From Streptomyces sp. NBC_01754 (lineage in GTDB: Bacteria > Actinomycetota > Actinomycetes > Streptomycetales > Streptomycetaceae): a DNA stretch of 64,000 bases. The position numbers were made by a program, and so were the translations under genes. Each line of letters starts with the position of its first letter. Within the stretch, counting starts at the first letter, position 1. Where the stretch lies: assembly GCF_035918015.1 (NCBI RefSeq), contig NZ_CP109132.1, positions 6,076,001 to 6,140,000 on the forward strand, read 5' to 3'. Shown here piece after piece: positions 1 to 7,441 of the stretch. The notes under the pieces are model-generated. The model was not told the origin of the DNA. It did not search any database and worked only from the letters and a program-made list of their open reading frames with translations.

Positions 1-501
1 TGGTCCACCCTGACCTGGGCCAACCTCATCACCGGCGTGGTCGTCGCCGTCTTCGTCTCCCTGGCGTTCCCGCTGCCACGGGTGGACCTCGGGCTGCGGC
101 TGCACCCCTGGGGCATCCTCGTCCTCGCGGCCTATGTGCTCTACGACATGTACGCCTCCGGGGTGAAGGTCACCAGGCAGACCTTCACCCGCCGCCCGCA
201 CCGGCCCGCCGTCATCGCCGTACCGCTGCGCTGTCGCAGCGACCTGATGCTCACCGCGACCGCCGTCTCGGTGTCCAACGCGCCGGGCGGCTCGGTCATC
301 GAGGTGCGCAGAGCCACCGGCACGCTCTTCCTGCACGTCCTGGACGCGGACCGGCCGGCCGCGCTGGACGCGGCCCGGCGTTCGGTCTGGCGCCTGGAGA
401 GGCTGACCGTCCGGGCGTTCGGTACGAGCGACGAGATCAAGCGGGTGGCGAAGGAGCCACCGGTCCGGGAGCAGGACGACGACGCGGGAGAGGAAACATG
501 A
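1..501 (+). CDS. mrpE: Na+/H+ antiporter subunit E (5' partial)
   Basis: The reading frame is open from the first base of the window, so the true start lies upstream; 166 codons are visible. The visible part begins with two hydrophobic segments (around residues 8-22 and 37-50) followed by a soluble domain ending in an acidic tail, the layout of MrpE/MnhE. This is a small membrane subunit of the multisubunit cation/proton antiporter complex that exports Na+ in exchange for protons. The stop codon overlaps the mrpF start (ATGA) and mrpG follows with the same overlap, so the three subunits are translationally coupled. The assignment rests on the trio; subunits A-D would be expected upstream. Confidence 0.88.
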   Translation, partial: WSTLTWANLITGVVVAVFVSLAFPLPRVDLGLRLHPWGILVLAAYVLYDMYASGVKVTRQTFTRRPHRPAVIAVPLRCRSDLMLTATAVSVSNAPGGSVIEVRRATGTLFLHVLDADRPAALDAARRSVWRLERLTVRAFGTSDEIKRVAKEPPVREQDDDAGEET

Positions 502-830
502 GCGCACCCGAGACCGCAGACCGGTTCCTCATGGCCGGTGCCGTCGTCATCGTCCTCGTGGCGGGGGCCCTGCTCCTGTACCGGATCTGGCGCGGCCCCT
601 CCATGCTGGACCGGGCCATCTCTCTGGACGTCCTCGCCGCCCTGATCATCGCCGGGCTCGGTGCCAAGTCCGCGATGGCCCGCGACACCTTCTACTTCCC
701 CATCATGCTGGTGCTGGCCTTCCTCGGCTTCACCGGCTCGGTGGGCATCGCCCGCTTCATCGCCGTACGCGACCGTCCGCCCTCGCGCCCCTCGCCGGCG
801 CGTACGCCGGACAGGAAGGGCCCCCGATGA
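498..830 (+). CDS. mrpF: Na+/H+ antiporter subunit F
   Basis: This 110-residue protein has three hydrophobic segments. The conserved MrpF-type stretch around RIWRGPSMLDR lies just after the first membrane helix, before a second helix rich in Leu/Ile/Ala. A proline- and arginine-rich tail of about 20 residues follows the last helix. The start ATG overlaps the mrpE stop, and the stop overlaps the mrpG start. In the Mrp complex the F subunit sits in the membrane next to E and G and is needed for antiport. Its position between E and G makes the call firm. Confidence 0.9.
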   Translation: MSAPETADRFLMAGAVVIVLVAGALLLYRIWRGPSMLDRAISLDVLAALIIAGLGAKSAMARDTFYFPIMLVLAFLGFTGSVGIARFIAVRDRPPSRPSPARTPDRKGPR

Positions 831-1210
831 GCGTCTGGACCCAGTTCACCGACACCCTGGGCGCCGCCCTGGTGTTCTTCGGCGCGGCGGTCTGCCTGCT
901 CGGGGTGGTCGGCATGCTGTGGCTGCCGGACGTCCTCTCCCGCAGCCACGCGGCGACCAAACCGCAGACCCTGGGACTGCTGCTCGTGCTGGCCGGCGTC
1001 GCGCTGCGGCTGCGCAGCGGCATGGATCTGGCGACGCTGGCCCTCATCGGCTTCTTCCAGCTGATGACGAGCCCGGTGGCGTCCCACCTGGTGGCCCGTT
1101 CCGCCTACCGCACCGGCCAGATCGACCACGACGAGCTGATCATCGACGACCTGGACGTGCAGCTCACCGAACGGGCCCCGGATCCCGAGCCGGGGCCGGC
1201 CCCGGACTGA
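827..1210 (+). CDS. mrpG: Na+/H+ antiporter subunit G
   Basis: This 127-residue protein has three hydrophobic helices and the family signature region LPDVLSRSHAATKPQTLG (around residues 35-52). It ends in an acidic, proline-rich tail. MrpG is the smallest-domain membrane subunit of the Na+/H+ antiporter complex. It is the last gene of the operon: the next gene is on the opposite strand and ends 27 bp downstream. Confidence 0.9.
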   Translation: MSVWTQFTDTLGAALVFFGAAVCLLGVVGMLWLPDVLSRSHAATKPQTLGLLLVLAGVALRLRSGMDLATLALIGFFQLMTSPVASHLVARSAYRTGQIDHDELIIDDLDVQLTERAPDPEPGPAPD

Positions 1211-1237
1211 CCGGGGCCGTGGCGGGGACCCACCCGG

Positions 1238-1606
1238 TCACGCTCCGGGCAGCCGGTCCAGGAAGCCGCTGACCGAGCTGATCCGGCCGTCCTCGGCCAG
1301 GGTGATCACGTCGAACCCGGCGGCGGGCGCCGAGCCGTCCGCCCTGGAGACCAGGTCCCAGGTGAAGCGGACCAGGTGGTGGTGGGCGTCCGGCGTGCCG
1401 GTGAGGACGAAGTCGAACCCGGCGAACCGCTCCCGCGCCCCGCTGATCGCGGCGGCCAGGCCCTCGTGGCCGCGCACCTCGGCCAGCGGGTCGGTGTAGG
1501 TGGCGTCCTCGGTGAAGGCGGCGGCCACCGCCCTGCCGAGTTCCTCGGCGGTGCCCGCGTTCCACGCGTCGAAGTAGCGTCGCACGGCGTCCTGGTGAAC
1601 GGTCAC
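1238..1606 (-). CDS. SnoaL/NTF2-like fold protein
   Basis: This 122-residue protein opens with an amphipathic helix (AVRRYFDAWNAG) and continues with alternating strands and a segment FTEDATYTDPLAEVRGHEGL, the pattern of the SnoaL/ketosteroid-isomerase-like (NTF2) fold. Such proteins are small cone-shaped monomers or dimers, some isomerases or hydrolases and others of unknown role; the substrate cannot be read from sequence. I chose the GTG at 1606 because an AAGGGGA ribosome site sits 9 bases upstream and the family fold starts there. The frame continues open a further 60 codons upstream, but that part is Arg/Pro/Gly-rich and unlikely to be translated. Confidence 0.65.
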   Translation of the reverse strand: MTVHQDAVRRYFDAWNAGTAEELGRAVAAAFTEDATYTDPLAEVRGHEGLAAAISGARERFAGFDFVLTGTPDAHHHLVRFTWDLVSRADGSAPAAGFDVITLAEDGRISSVSGFLDRLPGA

Positions 1607-1876
1607 GGTGAGGTCCCCTTCTCTCGGTACCGCGGGTGGTCCGCGGCGACAGGAACAGCGTGTCCCGGGGACCGGTGGGACGTCGATTACCTGCCGGGTC
1701 ATGGACCCGCCCGGCCCCGGCCCTCCCGCCCCGGATCCCCGCCGCTGTCCCCACGGACGCCGGGGAGCGGTCACGGCTGCGGACACCGAGGCCGCCGAAG
1801 GAGAGGCATCCGTCCACGCCGGTCACCGGCGTCTGCCATGATGCAGCGGACGCGATGACCGGGCGCTGGGGGGCGT

Positions 1877-2638
1877 ATGGGAGACACGGGTACGGCGCTG
1901 CGCGCGTTGCGCGGTGCGCAGAAGTCGGCCAAGGGCGTCTCGCTCTACTCGCGGTACCTGAACCGGCCCGCCGGCCGCCTGCTCGCCGCCGTGGCCTTCC
2001 GGGCGGGGCTGACTCCCAATCAAGTCACTGCGGTCAGTGCGACCTTCACCTTCGCCTCGGTCGCCGCCGTCGCCCTGGTGGAGCCGTCCTGGTGGCTGGG
2101 GGCCGTGGTGTACGCGGGTCTCGTCACCGGCTTCGCGTTCGACTCGGCCGACGGGCAGCTCGCCCGGCTGACCGGGAGGGGCGGTCCGGACGGTGAGTGG
2201 CTGGACCATGTGGTGGACTGCGCGAAGATGATCCTGGTCCACACCGCCGTACTGATCTCGTTCCACCGCTTCGCCGAACTACCTTCCGACGCATGGTTGT
2301 TGCTGCCGATCGGCTTCCAGTCCGCCGCGGTGCTCACCTTCTGTGCGGGGCTGCTGCGTGAGCAGCTCGGCAAGGCGGCGGCCGGTGCCGTACCCGCCGC
2401 GCAGGGCGGGCCCGGTGTTCCCGGCGTGTCCGGTGCCACGGCGGGCCCGGTGTCGCGGCTGCGGGCCGTGGCGCTGCTGCCCGCGGACTACGGGGTGTTC
2501 TGCCTGGTCTTCCTGCTGCTCGGTGCCCCCGAGGTCTTCCGGGCCGGTTACGCCGCGCTCGCCGTGGTGCACGCCCTGTTCCTGGTGGCGTTCCTGGTCA
2601 AGTGGTTCAGGGAGCTGAAAGCGCTCCGGGCGTACTGA
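1877..2638 (+). CDS. CDP-alcohol phosphatidyltransferase family protein
   Basis: This 253-residue membrane enzyme carries the complete family motif D-x2-D-G-x2-A-R-x8-G-x3-D-x3-D, read here from DSADGQLAR through GEWLDHVVD (roughly residues 94-119). The four Asp bind two metal ions and the CDP group. Several hydrophobic segments follow. The family transfers a phosphoalcohol from a CDP-alcohol to an acceptor, as in phospholipid or phosphopolyol synthesis. A cytidylyltransferase-like gene lies convergent to it and overlaps its end by 32 bp. The pair could make and use a CDP-activated polyol for the surface polymer encoded downstream. The actual alcohol is not evident. Confidence 0.85.
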   Translation: MGDTGTALRALRGAQKSAKGVSLYSRYLNRPAGRLLAAVAFRAGLTPNQVTAVSATFTFASVAAVALVEPSWWLGAVVYAGLVTGFAFDSADGQLARLTGRGGPDGEWLDHVVDCAKMILVHTAVLISFHRFAELPSDAWLLLPIGFQSAAVLTFCAGLLREQLGKAAAGAVPAAQGGPGVPGVSGATAGPVSRLRAVALLPADYGVFCLVFLLLGAPEVFRAGYAALAVVHALFLVAFLVKWFRELKALRAY

Positions 2639-3056
2639 CGAGCACCTCCAGCGCCCGGCGCAGCTGGGTGCTGGAGGTGTGCACCGTGTACGGGAAGTAG
2701 ACGACCTCGACGCCGACTTCGGCGAACTCCCGCTCCAGGCGCGCCCCCTTGTCCGTGCCCCGCCAGTCGTCCCCCTTGAAGAGCACGTCGAAGCGGACCT
2801 GCTGCCAGGTCTCGATCTTGTCCGGCACGGTCTCCACGAACGCGGCGTCCACGAAGCGCACACTGCGCACGATCTCCAGGCGCTCCCGCAGCGGGATCAC
2901 CGGCTTGTGGCCCTTGGCGAGGGTCGCCATCTCGTCCGACACGACCCCGGCCACCAGGTAGTCGCACCGGCTGCGGGCGTGCCGCAGGATGTTGAGGTGG
3001 CCGACGTGGAACAGGTCGTACACCCCCGGGGCGTAACCGACTCTGTGCTGCACCAT
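2607..3056 (-). CDS. Nucleotidyltransferase (glycerol-3-phosphate cytidylyltransferase-like)
   Basis: This 149-residue protein begins with GVYDLFHVGHLNILRHA, the nucleotide-binding HxGH motif of the cytidylyltransferase superfamily. It ends with HTSSTQLRRAL, the counterpart of the ISTS/T motif. FKGDDWRG lies between them, as in glycerol-phosphate and ethanolamine-phosphate cytidylyltransferases. It probably activates a phosphorylated alcohol with CTP. The start at 3056 puts the first strand directly before the HxGH motif; the open frame extends further upstream but is low-complexity. Its 3' end overlaps the convergent CDP-alcohol transferase gene by 32 bp. The substrate is inferred from that neighbour and is not proven. 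Confidence 0.82.
   Translation of the reverse strand: MVQHRVGYAPGVYDLFHVGHLNILRHARSRCDYLVAGVVSDEMATLAKGHKPVIPLRERLEIVRSVRFVDAAFVETVPDKIETWQQVRFDVLFKGDDWRGTDKGARLEREFAEVGVEVVYFPYTVHTSSTQLRRALEVLVSTPGALSAP
2643..2679. terminator. Hairpin at convergent gene ends
   Basis: A perfect 10 bp inverted repeat (CACCTCCAGC and GCTGGAGGTG) with a 17-nt loop starts 5 bases after the stop of the phosphatidyltransferase gene, inside the 3' coding part of the opposing cytidylyltransferase gene. It may terminate transcription of the plus-strand gene. There is no T-run, so this is tentative. Confidence 0.4.
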
Positions 3057-3177
3057 CCGTTCTCTCCCCCCACGGCGGAACTGGTTCAACGACCTTACTG
3101 CGAAGGACACTTGAGCAGCGTGTGAACGGATAAGCTCGGCGCTGATGCTGTCTTCCGGGGGGAGGGGCGATCGTCCG

Positions 3178-4473
3178 ATGCCCGACGCCGAGCGCCATGG
3201 ACCGCGACGGCCGCTGGACGGCCTCCGGCTGCTCGTGGTCTCCACCAACTACGCACCCGAGGTCACGGGCATCGGCCCGTACGCCAGCCAGCTCGCCGAG
3301 CACTGGGCCGCCTCGGGCGCCGTGACCCAGGTCCTGGCCGGGATGCCGCACTACCCGGCCTGGCGGGTCGACGCGGACTACCGGGGGGTGTGGCGGCGTG
3401 AGGAGAGCCGGCAGGGGGTCGCTGTCCACCGCCGCCGCCACTACGTCCCGGCCCGGCAGAGCGCCCTGCGCCGCGCGGCCTTCGAGACGTCCGTACTGGC
3501 CCACGGCCTGCTCGCCCCGCCCCCGGGCCGCCCCGACGCGGTGGTCTCCCAGATGCCCAGCCTGGCGGGCGGCGTCATCGGTGCCCGGATCGCCCGCCGC
3601 CACCGGGTCCCGCACATCCCCGTCGTCCAGGACCTGATGGGCGCCGCCGCCGCGCAGAGCGGCATCCGCGGCGGAGGCCGGGCCGCCTCCGCCGCCGCGG
3701 CGGCCGAGCGCCACGTCCTGCGGGGCGCGGCCCTCGTCGGCGTCATCCACGAGAGCTTCGTGCCCGGTGTCACGGCCCTCGGCGTGGACGCCGGGCGCGT
3801 CCGGGTGGTGCCCAACTGGACGCACGTGGAGCGCCCTTCGGCGGACCGGGCCCTCACCCGCGCCCGGCTCGGCTGGCCGGAGGGCACGCCCGTACTGCTG
3901 CACTCGGGGAACATGGGCCTCAAACAGGGGCTCGACGTCCTCGTCCGGCTCGCCCGGCTGGCCCCGGACATCCGTGTCGTGCTCATGGGCGACGGCAACC
4001 AGCGCGAGGCGCTGCGGACGAGCGCCGCCGGCCTGCCCAACGTCGGCTTCCTGCCGCCCGCCGGTGCGGGCGAGTTCACCGACGTGCTCGCCGCGGCCGA
4101 CGTGCTCGCCGTGACCCAGCGGGCCTCGGTGCTCGACATGAGCGTGCCCTCCAAGCTCACCTCCTACTTCGTCTCCGGGCGCCCGGTCGTCGCCTCCGTC
4201 GCCGGCGAGGGCGGCACCGCCGACGAGATGCGCCGCGCGGGTGCGGGGACCCTGGTCGCCCCGGAGGACCCCGGAGCGCTCCTGGCCGCCGTGCGCGCAC
4301 TGGCGAAGGACCCGGCGGCGGCCGACGCGCTGGGGGCGCACGGACCCCGCTACGTCGCCCGTCACCTGAGCCGCGAAGCCGGCCTGGCCCGCTTCGACGC
4401 CCTGCTCGCCGAAGCCCTGGGGGACGCGGGACGCGACGCGCCACGAGAGGCACAAGGAGGAGCACGCCGATGA
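3178..4473 (+). CDS. Glycosyltransferase family 4 (WcaI-like)
   Basis: This 431-residue GT-B fold enzyme has an N-terminal acceptor domain (VSTNYAPEVTGIGPYASQLAE). Its C-terminal donor domain includes LLHSGNMGLKQGLDVL and an E-rich segment near VLAVTQRASVLDMSVPSKL, as in the GT4 members of colanic-acid-type clusters. It would add a nucleotide-sugar residue to a lipid-linked repeat unit at the cytoplasmic face. I prefer the ATG at 3178, which follows a GGGGGGAGG-type ribosome site; an in-frame ATG exists at 3145. The stop overlaps the start of the next gene, so the two are coupled. Confidence 0.85.
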   Translation: MPDAERHGPRRPLDGLRLLVVSTNYAPEVTGIGPYASQLAEHWAASGAVTQVLAGMPHYPAWRVDADYRGVWRREESRQGVAVHRRRHYVPARQSALRRAAFETSVLAHGLLAPPPGRPDAVVSQMPSLAGGVIGARIARRHRVPHIPVVQDLMGAAAAQSGIRGGGRAASAAAAAERHVLRGAALVGVIHESFVPGVTALGVDAGRVRVVPNWTHVERPSADRALTRARLGWPEGTPVLLHSGNMGLKQGLDVLVRLARLAPDIRVVLMGDGNQREALRTSAAGLPNVGFLPPAGAGEFTDVLAAADVLAVTQRASVLDMSVPSKLTSYFVSGRPVVASVAGEGGTADEMRRAGAGTLVAPEDPGALLAAVRALAKDPAAADALGAHGPRYVARHLSREAGLARFDALLAEALGDAGRDAPREAQGGARR

Positions 4474-6200
4474 CGCACGCGATCCGCACGCCGGAGGAGC
4501 AGGACGAACCGGCGCTCCTGAGAGACCAGTTCCGCCAGCTCCTGCGCTACCGCGCGCTGCTCGCCACCGGCGTCGCCGTCGGTCTCCTGGGCGGTGCCTT
4601 CCTCGCCCTGGGCGGCGAGGACACCTACACGGCGACCGGCGAGGTGCAGGTCAGATCCGCGACCGCAGACCCGTTCGCCACCGGCGCCTCCGCCGACAAG
4701 GGCATCAACATCGGCTCCGAACGCCAGACCGCCGTCAGCGACACGGTCGGCACCCTGGCGGCCGGCGCACTGTCGGCGAAGGGCGACAAGGCCGACGCCC
4801 ACGCGCTGCTGCGCGGCCTCCAGGTCACCAACCCGCCCAACACCCTCACCCTCCGCTTCGCCTACACCACCACCGACCCAGCCCTCGCCAGGATCCGCGC
4901 CGACGCCCTGGCCAAGGCCTATCTGGAAGTCCGCCGGCAGCGCACCGAGGGCAGCATCGACAACATGGTGAAGGGCTACCGTTCCCAGCTGAAGCCGCTC
5001 GTCGAGCAGCGCGACCAACTGGAGGAGCTGACCGCCGGAAGCGCGGCCGAGGACACCGACAGCGCCCGCGCCAACCTCGTCGTCGCCATCTCCGAGCTCA
5101 ACCGGAAGATCGTCGAGCTCAAGGCCCTCGACACCACCCCCGGCTACCTGAACAAGGAACCCGTCACCCCCACCTCGCCCACCGGCGCGGGCCTGCCGCT
5201 CCTGCTGGGACTCGGCGCGGTGGTGGGCGTCGCCCTCGGGCTGCTGCTGTCCTGGGTGCGCCTGGTCTTCGACCCGGCCGTCCGCTCCACCCGCGAGCTG
5301 GTCCGCTCCCTCGGCGCCCCCCTCCTCGGCACCCTGCCCCGGGACCGCGGATCGGCCGGGACACTGCTCGCCATCGGACGCGGCGGCAGCAGACTCGCCG
5401 AGGAGTACCGGGCCGTCGCCTTCCGGCTCGCCCACGACCCGGCGTTCGCCCGGGCCCGCCGGCTGCTGGTCACGGCCCCGCGCGGGGACAACACGGCCGC
5501 CGCTGCCGCCGCCGCGAACCTGGCCGCCGCGTTCGCCGAGATGGGCCGCGACGTCCTGCTCGTCGAGGCCGATCTCCGCACCCCCTCGCTCGCCCCGCGG
5601 CTGGGGTCCGTCGACCGCGCGGCCGGGCCCCGCCGGGCCGCCCCGGGCGTGGACGGCGGCTGGCCCGCCGGCAGCCGCTCGAACGTCGACGTACCGGGGT
5701 CCGGCGCCTTCACCCTGGTCGCCGGGCAACCGGTCGACAACGTGCCCCGGGCGCTGACCTCGGCGCCCGTCGGACGCATCCTCTCCGAGGGCGACCGGCC
5801 CGGAGCCGTCGTCATCGTGCTGGCCCCGCCCGTGCTGTCCTACGCGGACACCGTGGCCCTCGTCGACCGGGTCGAGGGCGTCATGGTCGTCTGCGACCCG
5901 CGCGAGGTCCGCCGCAGCGACCTGGAACGCATCCGCGAGATCATCGGTGCCTCGGGCGGTACGGTGCTCGGCGCCCTGCTCCACCCCTCCCACGGCCGGC
6001 GCTCCCGCGGGCGGGCACGTAGGGAGACCCGCGGGGACGAGCGGGGCGCCGGGCGCGGGAAGTCCGGCGGACGGCGCGGCACCGGACCCGGCGCCCCGGA
6101 CCCCCGAGCCGGGCGCGCCGGCCACGACGGGACGAGCGGTGACCCCAGCGAGACCCTCGGCCTGCGCAGCCCCTTCGGCACCCCCGCCGGACACCCGTGA
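4470..6200 (+). CDS. Wzz/Wzc-like chain-length protein with degenerate kinase domain
   Basis: This 576-residue protein has the layout of an actinobacterial polysaccharide co-polymerase. There is an N-terminal membrane helix (about residues 35-50), a periplasmic Wzz-like region with a coiled stretch, and a second helix (about 240-262). A P-loop ATPase-like domain follows, then an Arg/Gly-rich basic tail. The ATPase domain keeps the Walker A' segment DVLLVEADLRTPSL. Where the Walker A lysine should be it reads TAPRGDNTAAAAA, with no GK[S/T]. There is also no C-terminal tyrosine cluster. It probably sets polymer chain length without kinase activity. It is coupled to the genes before and after it by 4-bp overlaps. 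Confidence 0.82.
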   Translation: MTHAIRTPEEQDEPALLRDQFRQLLRYRALLATGVAVGLLGGAFLALGGEDTYTATGEVQVRSATADPFATGASADKGINIGSERQTAVSDTVGTLAAGALSAKGDKADAHALLRGLQVTNPPNTLTLRFAYTTTDPALARIRADALAKAYLEVRRQRTEGSIDNMVKGYRSQLKPLVEQRDQLEELTAGSAAEDTDSARANLVVAISELNRKIVELKALDTTPGYLNKEPVTPTSPTGAGLPLLLGLGAVVGVALGLLLSWVRLVFDPAVRSTRELVRSLGAPLLGTLPRDRGSAGTLLAIGRGGSRLAEEYRAVAFRLAHDPAFARARRLLVTAPRGDNTAAAAAAANLAAAFAEMGRDVLLVEADLRTPSLAPRLGSVDRAAGPRRAAPGVDGGWPAGSRSNVDVPGSGAFTLVAGQPVDNVPRALTSAPVGRILSEGDRPGAVVIVLAPPVLSYADTVALVDRVEGVMVVCDPREVRRSDLERIREIIGASGGTVLGALLHPSHGRRSRGRARRETRGDERGAGRGKSGGRRGTGPGAPDPRAGRAGHDGTSGDPSETLGLRSPFGTPAGHP

Positions 6201-7441
6201 GGGCACGCACCGCCATCGTCTGCTCGGTCGCGGACCAGGGGGTGGCCGCGCTGACCAACATCCTGGTGCTGGTCGCGGCGGCCCGGCTCTCCACCGTGGA
6301 CGGCTTCGCCCGCTTCTCCGCCGTCTACCTCGTCTTCACCGTGCTGCTCGGTGTGTCCGGCGCCTACACGGGACAACCGCTGGTGCTGCGGCGCGGGACG
6401 GGGGAGGAGACCCGCGGGGCGTGCAGATCGGCGGCCGTCTTCACGCTGCTCGCCGCGAGCGCCGTCGGCGCGCCGCTCGCCGCGGTCTGCCTGCTCGTCC
6501 CGGGTGACACCGCCCGCGCCCTGGTGATGCTCGGGCCGGTACTGCCGGTGGTCCTCGGCCAGGACACCCTGCGCTACGCGTTCTCCACCCTCCAGCTGCC
6601 CCATCTCGCGCTGCTCGCCGACGTGGTGCGGCTGGGCTGCGTCCTGGCCGCCCTCGCCACCCAGTCCCACGGGGCGGGCGCGGACCGGCTCGTCCTGGTC
6701 TGGGGGCTGTCCGCGCTGCCCGCCCTGCTGCTGTCAGCCGTCCTGCTCCACCGCCGCACGGCCGGGACCCCCCTGCGGCCGGGCGTCCTGCTGCGCCGAG
6801 GACATCTGGGCCGCCGGTTCGTCGTGGAGTTCGGCGTCGGCAACGCGACCAGCCAGCTCTCCGTGCTGGGACTCGGCGCCGCCGGCACCCCGCTGGTCGT
6901 GGGCGCGCTGCGCGGGGCGACCACCCTGTTCGGTCCGCTCAACGTGCTCTTCACCTCGGCCACCAGCTTCGGCCCCCCGCTGCTGGGCCGGATCACCGGA
7001 GACCGCCGGCGGGTACGGGCCACCGCGGTCCTCGCCGCCGTCCTCGCCGCCACGGCCGCGGCCTGGGCCACCACGCTGGCCCTGCTGCCCGAGGCGGCGG
7101 GACGCCACCTGCTCGGCGACACCTGGCCCACGGCCGCGGCCCTGCTGCCGGCGACCGGAAGCCAGTACGCGGCCATGGCCGTCGGCACCTGCGGGCTGCT
7201 CGCCCTGCGGATGCTGGACCCGCGCACCACCCTCGCCGTCCAGGTGGTCTTCTCCCTGCTCGCCGTCGTCCTCATGGCGGGCGGCTACGCGCTCGCCGGG
7301 GTACCCGGAGCCGCCTGGGGGCTCTGCCTGGGCTCCGTCTGCAAGGCCGCCGCCACCTGGACCCGGGTCGCCCGCCTGAGCGGGCGCCCGGCCGGCGGAG
7401 GGGACACCCTCAGCGCGAGCCCCGCCGCGCTCCGTCCCTGA
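6197..7441 (+). CDS. Polysaccharide flippase-like membrane protein (Wzx type)
   Basis: This 414-residue polytopic protein has about 12 hydrophobic segments with short charged loops and no soluble domain. That matches the MATE/MOP flippase superfamily, which moves lipid-linked repeat units across the membrane. It starts with a GTG overlapping the stop of the Wzz-like gene. It sits between the chain-length gene and a Wzy-like gene, which supports a Wzx role. Its last 32 bp overlap the end of the convergent polymerase gene. Sequence motifs for flippases are weak, so context carries much of the assignment. Confidence 0.75.
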   Translation: MRARTAIVCSVADQGVAALTNILVLVAAARLSTVDGFARFSAVYLVFTVLLGVSGAYTGQPLVLRRGTGEETRGACRSAAVFTLLAASAVGAPLAAVCLLVPGDTARALVMLGPVLPVVLGQDTLRYAFSTLQLPHLALLADVVRLGCVLAALATQSHGAGADRLVLVWGLSALPALLLSAVLLHRRTAGTPLRPGVLLRRGHLGRRFVVEFGVGNATSQLSVLGLGAAGTPLVVGALRGATTLFGPLNVLFTSATSFGPPLLGRITGDRRRVRATAVLAAVLAATAAAWATTLALLPEAAGRHLLGDTWPTAAALLPATGSQYAAMAVGTCGLLALRMLDPRTTLAVQVVFSLLAVVLMAGGYALAGVPGAAWGLCLGSVCKAAATWTRVARLSGRPAGGGDTLSASPAALRP

